The notes beneath the pieces were generated by a model, which ran no database searches, was not told the origin of the DNA, and saw only the letters and a list, made by a program, of their open reading frames with translations. Both the position numbers and the translations under genes were made by a program. Shown here piece by piece: positions 11,441 through 22,876 of a stretch of DNA of 64,000 nt. How positions within the stretch are numbered: position 1 is the stretch's first letter; every line of letters starts with the position of its first letter. The stretch is taken from positions 78,499-142,498 of the forward strand of contig VCJN01002938.1 in assembly GCA_006384855.1 (NCBI GenBank), written 5' to 3'. Source of the DNA: Tetraselmis striata. Lineage: Eukaryota > Chlorophyta > Chlorodendrophyceae > Chlorodendrales > Chlorodendraceae.

Positions 11441-13544
11441 AACCCCCCCCCCCCTCCCCGCCCCCCGCTCTGTTTCTCACGCCCCCCCCCCCCCCCGCCC
11501 CCTCTACGTTTTTTCTGTTGATCTCAGTACTTAGTAGATTCTGCCCAAAGTTGCGTAATAATTACGACTCGCATGACTTTTTTTATGGTTTCAATGCATG
11601 GTTGTGTGCAGAAGGGTGTTCTCTGCCATATGCAAGCATAAACTGGAAAGATGGTGGTGCACTTTTTGGAACCATCACCATATTACAGTCAGCATCATGA
11701 CAACCCAACCATACTAACGGTGGCCCTATCCACCCCTCCATGTAGTGCCATGATGTTGCTAAGCTGTTGTATGCCATTGCTATGTGTTGTTGCTCTCACC
11801 GCGTTGCGCTGCTCTGCTGCGCAATTCTGCCTGCCTATCAAGTTCTCGCATCTTCTCATCACAGTTGGCCTTGGCGCCCCTCACAAGCACCTGATAACTG
11901 GCACGCGCACAGGTTTTGCACAAAGGCAAAACAGTGGTGTAGTATACCGTCCGTAACACCTCATCTACTATGAGTCTTCTGTCTCCATCACCACCTGGAC
12001 ATTACCACATCGCATCATCGGTGGGAGCAGTGTTGCAAGCGTGAAGGGGGGCTAACTTGGGGCAGTACATAGTGGCAGCAGACCTCACCTGATAATTCTC
12101 ACTGCACACTTTGCACAACACAAGGTGGGCCGGGATGGACTCCCAAGTTAGTGGGGTTCTTCTTCTTGTGTGTGTATTACTCAATCTCCACCGGACCAGC
12201 ACAGTCAGGTTAGGCGGGAATCACACACAAAGGAAGCGTGATGAGGATGGTCGTCATCCAGAGATTGCATGCCACACATGTGTCAGAGCTCTGACTGTCT
12301 GCAAGGCCATTGGCAGCCAGCCACCTGCGCCACAGCATGGCGACATGATGGTTAATCAGTGGCGTGTCAACTGCAGATGATATATTGAATGTGGCATGCA
12401 TGAGGAGGCAGAGCACCTCACCACTAGCCGGTAGTCTACGCTGGTGTGACAGTTGGCTCCTAATCAGCTCGCGATGGAAGCACCATGTTGCAACATGCTT
12501 GCCAAGAGACGAAGCACCTCGGCTTCTGGCAGACCGGCTTCTTGCAGCGTACAATTCCACGCAGCCGCCCAATGCCTCCGATCTGAAATCCCGTCCGATT
12601 GCCAAGCAACTACACGAGCACGGGACGACACAACAGTGGTAGTGGTTTGCATCATAGCAGCCGGTTGTGTTGGCTTTTATTAAGTAGGCGATGTTGCGTG
12701 CGACTGCTGGCCCATGCCACGGCCTCAGCTACCCCCCCTCGACGAAGTCGAGCATATACTTGACAAGAAGCATGCCTTCCCCTAACACAATGATCTTCGG
12801 GCGGAAGTCGTTGTCGTCAGCCATCTTGGCGAGGAGGGGTGAGATGGTGGGTTAGCCAGGGTGGGTTAGGGTGGGCCAATGAGCGGAAGGTGTCTGTCAA
12901 GCCCGGCCAAGCGCCGTCCAAGCATAAGTCTGGCTTGGATATTAAAGACTTTCCGTGCGTTCTCCAGACGCTATCCACATAACCAACACAGTATTAACGG
13001 CGGCGGTGCGGGGCTGAGCCCCCAACCGCTCATGCACCGCTCCCAGCCGCCAAGTACTGCTTAAGTACGTGAACATAAAGTTGAGGCCACTTACAGTGAC
13101 AACCCCCCCCCCTCTGTTTATCCGGAAAAAAGAATATTAAAACATAACATGCTGGTCAACCCGTTGAGGCACTTCGGAACTTTGTCGCCAGCCAACCTGC
13201 TGAGTTCCGCCGTCACCTGTCGCGCACACGGTGGGGGCTGTTGCAGCGGGTCTCGGCTTGCGTGCATGGTACCCTGCTGGGCGGCATTCTCTCTGCCGGT
13301 GTGCAGATGGCCAAGTCTAAAGCGTGGGCTCGTGCCCATTCTGCGTCTTCTCAGGTTACTGCTTCCACCTCGCAGTCGCTGTAGAGGACCTTTCTGATTG
13401 TCCTTTTTTTGTTGATTTCCTGATATCGCCTTCTGCTGCTAGCTCATGTAAATAATTAAAACACAATATTAAATCGGACCAGCCTAGTAAGTGAGGAGTA
13501 CCAGTGCGCCCGTATACGGGTACGACGAACTGCTTCCTCTATAA
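11441..13544. other. Intergenic DNA with C runs and a decayed transposase-like tail
   Basis: C-rich tracts lie near 11,441-11,500 and at about 13,099. Apart from the piggyBac-like fragment annotated separately nothing could be supported. A 32-codon minus frame ending near 12,728 begins like a small GTPase but is unsupported. Confidence 0.35.
11990..12205 (-). mobile_element. Possible piggyBac transposase cysteine-rich tail (degenerate)
   Basis: The minus frame reads CKVC, then 13 residues, then MYCPKLAPLHAC. This follows the spacing of the C-terminal cysteine-rich domain of piggyBac transposases (CxxC ... YC ... PLC), with one cysteine lost. The upstream catalytic region was not found in frame. 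A second candidate for the same domain lies at 51,880-52,030. The call is tentative; the alternative is a chance cysteine pattern. Confidence 0.28.
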
Positions 13545-13582
13545 CTATCACGTTCGTTCGCCATATGCCCTTGTGGTTAACT
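13545..13582. repeat. Short dispersed repeat (ACTATCACGTTCGTTCGCCA)
   Basis: The same 20-mer and the following CTTTGTGGTTA-type sequence recur at 30,503-30,553 and, with two changes, at 30,772-30,812. Here only the right half of the hairpin seen at 30.5 kb is present. Confidence 0.6.
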
Positions 13583-13884
13583 AACAGCTACCTCTACACG
13601 GGAGTCGGAGACCAAAAAAATACTAGCGACTAATCCTTACTCGTACCAGGAGTACAGGTACCGGTTTGAATTACAAAAAGGGCACGCAGCGGTACCGTAC
13701 CGGTACAAGACCAGCGACAATATGCGACAATAGGCGCGGACAAATGTTACCGCTGCGATCACGATGAAGTCGCGAACAATCAAGAGTCTTCAAATACGTT
13801 TCGGTTCCCGTTCGTCGACAATGACTTCGGCACGCGACGATTGAATGGATGCCCAATTCGGCAATAATGAATACGAGTATGTAT

Positions 13885-14028
13885 ATTTGGCTCCCCCTTG
13901 GTTCTTGGCTCCCTTGCCTCCTGCTCGACCTTGGTTTCAGGCTTATGTCTCTCTTTTGCTGGCAACTCTTCATAGTTGTTGGTAGTTCTGTTTGTAGTGC
14001 GCATTTGTTAAAGCCCTGATGTAAAAAT
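13885..14028 (+). mobile_element. LINE-like 3' end, truncated copy
   Basis: About 140 bp matches the reverse complement of 19,085-19,225, with shared words GCCTGAAACCAAGG, CGAGCAGGAGG, GGAGCCAAGAACCAAGG and GTGCGCAT-TGTT. Both copies stop just after CTGATGTAA, the presumed 3' end, with unrelated sequence beyond. The 19-kb copy lies directly downstream of a LINE reverse-transcriptase remnant, so this is read as the 3' end of a 5'-truncated relative in the plus orientation. Confidence 0.6.
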
Positions 14029-15095
14029 TAGTATGTATATGACATGAGACACGCTAGCAGTGCATATGCACTGCGCCAGCTGTATCCCATACCGTAGGGC
14101 CATAGTCCAGCTGCGACTGTGCAGCGCATGCATGCATGCGTGCAACTGCACTGCGCCAATCATCGTACTCATACATGTACTGGTAGCACTAGTGTTTCGT
14201 CTTAACTAGGAGGCATGCCCGTAGTAATCGGTCCGCCGCTCGTCGCGAGCTGCGGGCTGTTGAGTGTTGATACGGCACCGACACCTTGTTTGCACAACAG
14301 AGGGGGGCATTGGAAATTTCTTGAAAACTGAAAACCAGAAAATTTCAGAACCGGAAATTTCTGGAATTTCCATCGACCCCCGTGGAGGACATGTAAATAC
14401 CACCGCAACAGTGTAAACTATTGTTCTGCTGACGTGTATATGTACTCATTTACACCAAGCAGGGGGCACGGCGTAACCACAATGTTTAGTAGCTAGTGCA
14501 GATACATTTGCAAGGTCAATAGCATTGTAAACCAACATCGATTACAATCAATAAAAATAAACATAATTACTACGCTACACCTCAGGCAGGGTTGTAGGTG
14601 GCAATGTTGGCTGCGGCACAGCACTCCCACTCTGCTCGCATTGATGTTCTGCAGTAGCATTATACCAACGGCATCGCTGTCTACAAGCAACCAATTGATG
14701 CTGGTGTTGAGCAGCAACTCGTTTATTGAGCATATTTGGTTGGACACACCTCTGCATATCGGGCATCAGCAACATGTTGAAACAATGGCGCTGCTCTTGC
14801 AACGCCTTGCATAAGTTGCTGCATTGCGCTGCCACCGTGTTGCTGCAAGGCAAGCAGTTCTTGGAGGCAAGCTTCGTTCTTGTGAATTTGTTGTAGACGT
14901 TGCTCCTCATAGGCAATTAGCCATCCAGGTCGCACCAGCGGGCGCGGGCTCCGAGCGGCGGCATGTATGGCGCACTGGAGGTGTTTGGACAGGTGGGCCT
15001 AGTGGGGCAAGCCGGCGCGCAATCACTAGGCGAGCAGGAATCAGCGCGCGCTGACATGAGGGGCCGACACCGACACCGGCGGGGCCACGCATGCA
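14029..15095. other. Intergenic; perfect palindrome and GAAATTTC repeats
   Basis: It contains a perfect 18-bp palindrome GCAGTGCATATGCACTGC at 14,057-14,074 and a cluster of GAAATTTC/GGAAATTT words at 14,310-14,370. No coding exon could be supported. Confidence 0.5.
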
Positions 15096-15099
15096 CTCA

Positions 15100-15379
15100 G
15101 CGCACGCACTCGCGCAAGGGTCGTCGCAGGCAGCCGCAGCACACCGTTCGCTCATCACTGGCAAAACCAGATGACTTAACTTTGAAATGTTCTACACTTG
15201 TTTATGGGGTTTTTCTTCCTTAATTTCCCTGACCGCTTTTCGGGCTACCGTGCTGCTCAGTGATGCGGGGTACTAGGCACTTGTTGTTGCGCCTTTTTTG
15301 GATGCAGCACGAGTAGACCTTAAAGCAGCCATAACAGCTGAGCCTGCCATCTTCCAGTTTCGCTGCGTTACACGCAGCG
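15100..15379 (+). mobile_element. 3' end of a DIRS tyrosine-recombinase element
   Basis: The sequence GGCAAAACCAG-(T/C)GACTT-GAAATG at 15,158-15,184 matches the last codons of the tyrosine recombinase at 27.6 kb. The next 195 bp is the reverse complement of the terminal repeat at 27,425-27,609, sharing the blocks CACGAGTAGAC and GCTGAGCCTGCCAT and the closing hairpin CGCTGCGTTACACGCAGCG. It is therefore a truncated third copy in the opposite orientation. A 26-nt C run (15,380-15,405) begins exactly where the hairpin ends. Confidence 0.7.
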
Positions 15380-15405
15380 CCCCCCCCCCCCCCCCCCCCC
15401 CCCCC
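15380..15405. repeat. C run of 26
   Basis: The longest homopolymer in the window. It abuts the end of the DIRS terminal repeat. Its length may be imprecise in the assembly. Confidence 0.9.
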
Positions 15406-16005
15406 GGTTCAACCTTCCTGCCGATTTCGGCTCTTGTCCGTGTAAACTGGCCTGCGCGACTATTTTGGCAAATGCAGACTCAACTTTGAAATTTAGTATT
15501 TCGATGAGAAAATACCAAAATACTAAAATACTCGGTGATTCTTGAGTAAGTGGCCTCACGAATAATAATTCGAAATAAATGTCGTCCGGAAATTATTTAT
15601 TTTTCTCCGAAGGTACGACCACAGGCGTGTCGCCAGGGCGTACAAAACCTACGAAACAGTTTTCGTCGGCAATCACCTGGGCAATTAATTCTCCCAATAT
15701 TTGCCCTGCGCGCGAGGCCGGCGCCCCGGTCAAAGCTCTATCTGAAAGTACTGTACAGTTTCAGTTCCGGTTGTAAACTTGTAACCCGTCACGGCTTGAT
15801 CTGCTGTCGTTTTAGCTATGCTTTTCCCCCGCACCTCGCACTACCTTTCCTTTTGGGGGGGGGGGGGGGGGGGGGTTGGGCTCCGCCGGCCTCTGCGCGC
15901 CTGCGCGTGACTACAGCGGCCTCAGCGCGCTACACCGCCGCCGCGGATGGAAAACGACAGATAGAAGCCGAAACCGCGCAAGCGTGCCCCTGTCGCCGTT
16001 TTTTT

Positions 16006-18180
16006 ATGGCCGCCGTCTCTAACATTTGTGCAGCTGAGGCGGCGGAGCATGGTGAGGGTGCTGAGTCATCGGAACCGAGCGAGGGTAGTGAGCCCTGCTC
16101 GTGGTCAGAACTACCGGTCGCGCTATGGGAGGCCGTACTTGCTCGGACCGACCCCGCCTGGCGTGCAGTGGCCAGGCACGTGAGCTGCGCCCTGCGGGCT
16201 GCTAGCTCCAGCGTCGGCGGTGGGGTGGGCTTAGACAAACTATCCGGCGAGGTGATTTGCTCGAGCGTGGAGCTTCTGGAATGGGCAGTCACGGAGATGG
16301 GCTTCCCGCTGTGTGGAGAGGCAGGCACTGAGTTGGCGGCTGGCAAGTGGCTCCCGACACGACCCGCCCCCGGCGATCCTCCTCCCGCCCCCCCCCCCCC
16401 CCCCCCGCGCGCGCCCTCGCTGCCCCACGGTGCAATCAGAATTGAAGTACATAGACATGAAGCATATGGAGGAAACCGCAAGGCCCACATATATGAGAGA
16501 AGAGTGCGTGCGTTTGTTGGGGTCGATAGGCGACAACGCCACCATCAGTGTGTGCTCAGCAAAATGACCAATCACAGTAGGGACCAATTGCAGTGTGTTA
16601 TTATTAATGATCCGGAAAAAGGGCGGCGGAGTCAGCAACTAAGCACGCCCAGGCAGCCTTTGCATGAAATCTAAACCACCCAGCATGAGCCACACTGCGG
16701 GCAGATACACTGCGCAGGCTACCTCAACACTCAAAACCGGTTTAGCTCGAGCCTCAAGGTGGAGCCAGAGTGCTACCTCGCCCAATTATTCCCCCCTCCT
16801 CTCTGATTCCCTTCCTCTCTCCCCCATTTCCCCCCTTGTCCCGCCTTGATGGGAGCAGGTTTTGGCCGGCTAGACATTATTCTCCGGATGCGGGAGTGGG
16901 ATTGGCCACTGGGTGACACAGTGTGCCAGCGCGCAGCCGCCTGCGGCAGCCTGGAGGTGCTGCAATGGGCGCGTGCGCAAGGCTGCGCCTGGGACGAGGC
17001 CGTCTGCACCTTTGCCGCGGAGAATGGGCACCTGCACGTTGTCCAGTACGCTCGCAGGCATGGATGCCCTTGGGATCATGAGACCTGCACGTATGCCGCT
17101 GAGGGAGGCCACATGGCGTTACTCCAATGGGCCCACGCTCAGGGCTGCGAGTGGAACTGCGAGACGACTGCCTATGCCGCGGAGGAGGGCCACCTGGACA
17201 TCCTTGTGTGGCTGCGGCAGCACCACTGCCCATGGGACACGCTGACTTGCGCATATGCCGCCCGGGCTGGGCGGCTTCGGGTTCTGCAATGGGTGCGGGA
17301 GCATGGGGGTCCATGGGATGAGGAGACATGCACATTAGCCTCTGGCGCCGGGCAGCTGCAAGCCCTCAAATGGGCGAGGTCGCATGGCTGCCCTTGGACC
17401 GAGGAGGTGAGCCTGGATCCACCACATTGACCCATTCCAGATTACCTCTCACGTTGTGCTCATCCTAGCAGGGCAATCTCACAGCATAACAGAGAGCTGG
17501 CTGAAAGTGCATGCTGGGTGATGTTGCGTGTTCGCTCCGGTCGACCTCAACCATGCAGCAGGCTTCAGTGGGGTTATCAACTGTTTGCGGCATTGAAGTC
17601 AAGGCACTTGCTTTCATGTTTCCTACGGCACGATGCAGTGCATTCTACTCTATCATTTGTGATGTTTCGACTTTGTTATGGAATAAAACATGTTTGTGTG
17701 GCTGCTTGTGATAGATCATAAAGCATTGCCGGTAGAACGGTATGTCATGCAAAATTGCACCCACTGTGTGGAGTTTTGTCACACCCCACGCATAACGAAG
17801 GCTGCAGGCAGACAGGCAGTGCTGGCAGGGGGGGGGGGGGGGGGGTCGTCTACTATATGGTGCCACTACTTGTATTTCCCCCCCTCCTATGCCACCATGT
17901 GTGACACGGTGTGCGATGTTGCTGCCCCTAGGTCTGCTTGATGGCGGCAGCGCATGGGCACCTGGATGTGCTGCAGTGGGCGAGAGCACATGGATGCAAT
18001 TGGGATACCTGTGTGTGTGACGCCGCCGAACGAGCAGGCCATTACCACATCATTACCTGGGCACGTCAGCATGGGTGCCCCTGCTGCAGTGGACAGCCTC
18101 CTGCTGCTGTCTCCGATGATGATGGCGGCCATGATGGCAATAGCGGCACAGACACAGATGCCGCCGATGACAGTGAATGA
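16006..18180 (+). CDS. F-box-like protein with ankyrin-variant repeats (copy 1)
   Basis: Three exons, 16006-16342, 16859-17406 and 17932-18180, join in phase into 377 residues. After an acidic Ser/Glu-rich N-terminus, WSELPVALWEAVLA...RAVARHVSCALRAA (about residues 30-70) resembles an F-box-like LP..W helix pair. Eight repeats of about 27 residues follow, with consensus C-AA--GHL-VLQWAR-HGCPWD-(E/T)T, a short ankyrin variant common in algal and giant-virus proteins; they probably form a protein-binding solenoid. The last 25 residues are acidic (SDDDGGHDGN). If the F-box is real, it would be a substrate adaptor of an SCF ubiquitin ligase; that is inference. Intron 1 is GC-AG (donor G|GCAAGT) and is the only reading that preserves frame and repeat. 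Both introns hold homopolymer runs (C19 at 16,388; G18 at 17,828). The gene has the same plan as the one at 55-58.6 kb. Confidence 0.82.
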
Positions 18181-18204
18181 ATGTGTGCTGGTAACAGTGT
18201 ATTG

Positions 18205-18223
18205 TGTAACAGTATGGGTGTAA
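18205..18223 (+). promoter_or_regulatory. Two TGTAA putative polyadenylation signals
   Basis: TGTAA occurs at 18205-18209 and 18219-18223, 25 and 39 nt after the stop of the ankyrin-variant gene. TGTAA is the usual poly(A) signal of chlorophyte green algae; use here is inferred from position. Confidence 0.45.
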
Positions 18224-19084
18224 TGATAGTGCAAATGACCTGCTGTGAGAAGGATACCGGGGACGCTGCGTAGGGGTGCAGCGCGCAGAAAAACTCAGGC
18301 GAGCTATGCCCACGCTCACTTCATTTCAAAGCTCCTAAACATATAAGTCCTAAAAGTCACATTAAACCTTTAAAAGCATGCTGTCAATCATAAATGCATG
18401 CATGTTCTCGCTTTTGAAGCGTGGTCGTGTAGTTAGGAACTGCGTTGTTATATACATGTGAGCCGGTTGCAGGCTCCGGAAGGACAACTGCTAATACTTC
18501 ATAGCCTACTTCATGATTGGATAGGGTTAGAACAGAGAGTTTCGAAACGGAGAGTTTGGACAGAGCATGCGAAATACTGAAGCTCGTATCATACTACGGT
18601 GAATGGTACGGACGAGCCAGGGTACTGACAGAATCGGTCACAGAGTTAATATATGAGTGGTAGGATTGGAAGCATGAATACTTTCCTTCCATGACACAGC
18701 GAGTCGTGAATTTGAAAATTAAATGATTACCCCCCTCCCCCTCTCGCCCCCGCCGCGCGCCCCCGTCGCCCGCCGCGCGCGCGATATGATATGATTTTAT
18801 TTTATATAAAATATATTGTACTATATACCGTACGGGCCAATAAATTTGCTTGTAGCTTTTATCCATGATTATGCGTGATATTATATCACATTTTCGCTCG
18901 CGATTATTGCGTGTCGGGACCCCTATCCATGTGCGAAGTCTAAAAATATAGAAAAATAACCACTACTGTGCTGCATACTATCCATGATATTTATACATGG
19001 GCTACGGGTAGCTGCAAAATAAGACGATCGGGAAATCACCCGAACATATGTCAACCACTAATCCTGCCTGTAAAGGGATTCTTA
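18224..19084. other. Intergenic, no feature supported
   Basis: AT-rich relative to the genes. It has a C-rich tract at 18,729-18,780 followed by alternating CG and then AT. No reading frame beyond 90 codons is convincing. Confidence 0.5.
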
Positions 19085-20830
19085 CATCAGTGCTTCAACA
19101 TATGCGCACTAAAAGCATAATTTATAGCAATTGTGAACGGTTGCCAGCAAAGGAGAGATATAAGCCTGAAACCAAGGGTCGAGCAGGAGGTTAGGGAGCC
19201 AAGAACCAAGGAAGAGCCAAGGGAATTAGGAAGTCACCAAGTTGCCATGGACCCAGAGGGTCCGAGGAAACACTGAAAGCCAAGGAACAAGAAACCGAAA
19301 GGGAAACAAGACACCAATGGGGACAACCGCCCATGGGTGGGCCATCAGCCGCGGCGAGTTCCATTGCAGACGATGACCAGGGTCATATAGCAACACATGC
19401 TGACGAGCGACGCGACGCACACGCAGAAGCACCATGCATCACGTGCCACCCGCGCCGCCGCGACCCCGCCAAGAACGTTGTTTGCATGCGCCATGCTGAT
19501 GAGCAAGGAGAAACGGCGGCGCCACGCAAACAATAGCTAGCCGATTTTTGGGAGAGTGTGCGTGTGGCTAGCTTTCGCGAGCTCCGCCACCAAGAAAGCC
19601 TCACCGTGCGGGGCCAGCGAGCCAAACTCGGAGTCGGCGAAAGGCACAAAACGAAGCATGCCGGTGGCGTTTCGGACACCATCGGCATACTTTTAGATTT
19701 TGTGGCGCTATGCAGCCCGCAATGCAGTCGTTGGATCCGAGCTTGACACGCCGAGAGGATAGGGGCAATGGTCGTATCGACAACAACCGTGTTCCAGCGG
19801 ATACTACCATGCATATAACTACCCAAAAATCCCAACATCGGCCGGCCGGCCGTCGCTGCCCTTCGGAAGAGAAACAAGCACCGACGGTTCCGTGAGGATC
19901 TGGACACCCACGTCTAGGGCGGACTTAACGTCGTGGCAAACGTCGGAAAGGCCATGTGCCGCCCACTCGTGTGCGGCGTGATTGGAGTCGCCCCCAGAGC
20001 AATGTACCACGTGATCAGCGTACGCGACCGCCCAAGCCGAAGAAGTGAACTCCAAGCCAGCAACCTCAAAACGGGCATGCATGCCTTGTACATAGGAGGA
20101 GCAACACGCAGAAGGTTAGGGCTCGCTAAGGGACAAGAGCCGCCGGAAGGCCGAATGGGCGGCAAGCGGCAACGCGGTACATGAAATCGTAGTACTCTAG
20201 GGAACGCTCACGGACTTCACCAAGGCGACATTCACTTGAAGGATCAGTCACCATGAACGCCGTCGCAGCGCGTATCAAGAGGCAGCCTCGGAAGCGGTTA
20301 CTGCCAGGGCCGCGTGCAGGCATACGTGCAGCAAGCTTTGTGAAGCGGGCCGTGTGGATGCGGTGGCTCATGGTCTCCTGGACTTTCCGCATGGAATGCA
20401 CGGGGAAGTCCGAGTAATGCGGGATAGCTTGGAGGTCAGCCGCCGAGCGCATCGAAGACGCCGGCTCAGCCCCGGCAGCCGAGCAGCCGGCATGAGCAAC
20501 GGGAGAGCGCTTGGAGGGGAGCAACTTTAGGGCAGAGGCCAACAGCCCCGCTAGATCCTCGAGCACCCCGTCCCCACACTCGTCAACGACATGGGTATGA
20601 GCTGCGCGAAGCTCGACCACCCACATCGGCGCCGACACGCTGGAGTGGCCAAAGCATGGTAAATCGAGGACTACGCCCCGGCTACAAGGTAGAGGGTGTG
20701 AGGGCTGGATACGCCTGACGGATCGGAAAGGAACGCTTACTTGTCCCTCGCCATGGAGAACTACGGCAGGTCCGCAATGCTCGCGACTGGGCAGTACAGC
20801 CCGGGTGGAATCGGCCCGCGTGTGCATCGC
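19085..20830 (-). mobile_element. Non-LTR retrotransposon, C-terminal polyprotein remnant and 3' end
   Basis: Across frames of the minus strand the segments YADHVVHCSGGD, RPADVGIFG, KYADGVRNATGMLRFVPFAD, EFGSLAPHGEAFL and WRRRFSLLISMAHANNVLGG appear in order. These match the region C-terminal to the reverse transcriptase in LINE-type elements of algae and protists: a CxxC/H-type GDH--HC knuckle, then RPAD--, then FVPF---EFG--, then a terminal helix with HA-N-LRG. At least three frame changes and several stops separate them, so the copy is dead. Upstream 20,126-20,827 is open but diverged. The 3' end (19,085-19,225) recurs at 13,885-14,028. The catalytic YxDD part was not found here. Confidence 0.55.
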
Positions 20831-21013
20831 TCCTGAAGCTCCGCCGCCGCTGACCTCCCATCACGCTGTCATTACTCATAGCAAGAGTATGACATATTGT
20901 ACTCATATTCGTGTATAGTCGCTACTACTCCTTCGCACCGCCGCCAACAGCGACGATCGATATGGTGCGAGACAATAATCCCGCTAGAGGGCATCACGTG
21001 ATCGTTAGTTGGA
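20831..21013. other. Short spacer between element remnants
   Basis: No gene or clear signal. It joins the LINE remnant to the 5' repeat of the DIRS-type element. Confidence 0.4.
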
Positions 21014-21181
21014 GTGTTCTAAACTAGTTTATGTGGTTTCTCTCACTGGGCGGGGTAGCATGGCGCGGCGCCCGTAGCGTGCTTGTGCGCGCGCATGTTT
21101 ACGGGGCCGGTCAGGACCACCACCTGCCTCCGGCGCGGCGGCCAACCGGTTCACTCTCCTTTGTTGAGGTACGCTCCATCG
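21014..21181 (+). repeat. DIRS-type element terminal repeat, left copy
   Basis: It matches 25,840-25,958 plus 26,651-26,710 (the same repeat interrupted by a MITE). Shared blocks are TGTTCTAA-AACTAGTTT, GTGGTTTCTCTCAC, CGACGCCCGTAGCG (with small changes), ATGTTTACGGGG and ACGCTCCATC. The two copies flank the reverse transcriptase and lie in direct orientation, as in the split direct repeats of PAT/Ngaro-like DIRS elements. Confidence 0.65.
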
Positions 21182-21270
21182 AGCGCATCACAACAAAGTC
21201 GCGGCAATTTTCCTGCAGCGCTTGATGCCGGTCTTCCACCATCGTACCATGTAATACGGTGAGCGTAGCC

Positions 21271-21290
21271 TTCCCCCCCCCCCCCCCCCC
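21271..21290. repeat. C run inside the DIRS-type element
   Basis: About 18-20 C between the left terminal repeat and the reverse transcriptase. The right terminal repeat also leads into a C run (26,712-26,735). Confidence 0.8.
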
Positions 21291-22865
21291 TTGCTTGGGA
21301 AAAACCGTTCGGGTTCGTGTGGTTGATGGACACACGGCGCTTGAGACGCGCTAAATACTTCCCGCAAACGGGCTACTTATTTATATTACTCGCCCAGCGC
21401 GAGGAGAGGACATAGCCGCAGCGCTTCCCCGCCACTCAGCGGAACAAGGTGCAAGCCCTTCGACCAGTGTCGGCCAATACTAAACCATGGCTGCCCCTCC
21501 CGTGTGGGCATATGGCTCGATATATACCAGCCCTTACTCGGCGTAGGCGCCGAGATGCGCTCCGATTGGGGCGCTTGCTGGCACATGCTCGTCGGCTAGT
21601 GCGCATGTGATTACAAAGTGACACTACACTGCCAGTGGCCAAGCCAACGCCCAATGGCACATGGCTACTCCCTTTCTAGTAGCACTTCTAATGTGCCGCG
21701 CACCGTTGACCCTGACGCCGACGCGGAGAGTAGGGTTAACAGAGCGACAGCGCATACATACACACATCATCCTTCGCGCTGATTCTTGCTGATTCATGAG
21801 ACAACGCGTTCGTCGTAATCTCGGCAATCGGCAAGCCGCTAGTGCGAATTGCCGCCGTGTTCTCAACTGGAGCTTTAGAGGTGTACAGGTTCCGTTTTTG
21901 GACGGACTCGCCCCCTTCCTTTCATCAAGGGGAGTCAAGGCGTCAATGGAAGATGCTACTCCGGCTAAGTTGAAGTTCATGGACGGTGAGTTGGCTCGTC
22001 GCTTTCTAGCCGTTGGGGCATGAACGCCAGGCTATTGCGCAAAATGGGTGTACCGTTTGGTCTTGGTCCACCCTAAGCAGCTTGAAATAGACAAATGGAA
22101 GCTCATCATTGACCTCCGCCCCCTACTTAACCGGTACTGCGAGACGCGCGATCTTTCGTCGTTCGAGAAGCTCTTGCATTTGCGCAACTTGGCGCGCCAT
22201 GGGGATTACATGCATGTTGTAGATGAACATGCATGATGTGTTTTACGCGGTTGGAATCACCCATGAGGACATGGACATTCTCACGGTCGATTACCCCGGC
22301 ACTGCTTTGTACCGATTGGTTGGCCTTCCCATGGGCTGTCTTTGTCCCCTTACTACTTTGGCTAATTCACCAAAGTCCTCACTGGGGCATGGCATCGTAA
22401 TCTGACTGAAGCAGACGGCACATCAATCCCCCGGCGCCGATTTGGCATGCGCATGTTGCCTTACATGGACGATTCCTTGTTTCTAGCTCACACTCAGACT
22501 GAGGCCATATGGCAACGCAACTAAATCGAACGCCACCTCTCGGGTTTGGCATGTTGCGAAACCCCAACAAAGGGTCAAAGGGTGTATGGCAGCCCACCGT
22601 GAAGCTCGTGCACAAGGGGTTAGACATTGGCACATTAGAGGCGCCTACTCGTCGTGCGCCCGCTAAACATAAACTTGCCGTCATTGCTCGTACCGCGCAA
22701 CGACACTTGATTCAGCGTGCGAAATGGGACCCCCGGTAGCTGCTTTCTCGCAAGATGGCCGCCCTCGCGAGCAAGTGCCACTTTCTCTACTTGGCCATCA
22801 CCCCTACCCGTTTTCTTCTACATGCGGTGCATGATATGCTCAAGACTCGCCACACTGCTTGGTCC

Positions 22866-22876
22866 GGCCGCGTCAA
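22866..22876 (+). repeat. Target-site duplication, left (GGCCGCGTCAA)
   Basis: This 11-bp word is repeated exactly at 24,889-24,899. Removing everything between the copies restores the reverse transcriptase reading ...SGRVK-P-STR..., as expected for an insertion by target-primed reverse transcription. Confidence 0.8.

Noticed and set aside
12728..12824. First exon of a Rab-type GTPase (MADDNDFRPKIIVLG)
   Set aside because: The start resembles a small GTPase, but the frame lacks GxxxxGK(S/T), ends after 32 codons and no donor or downstream GTPase exon was found.
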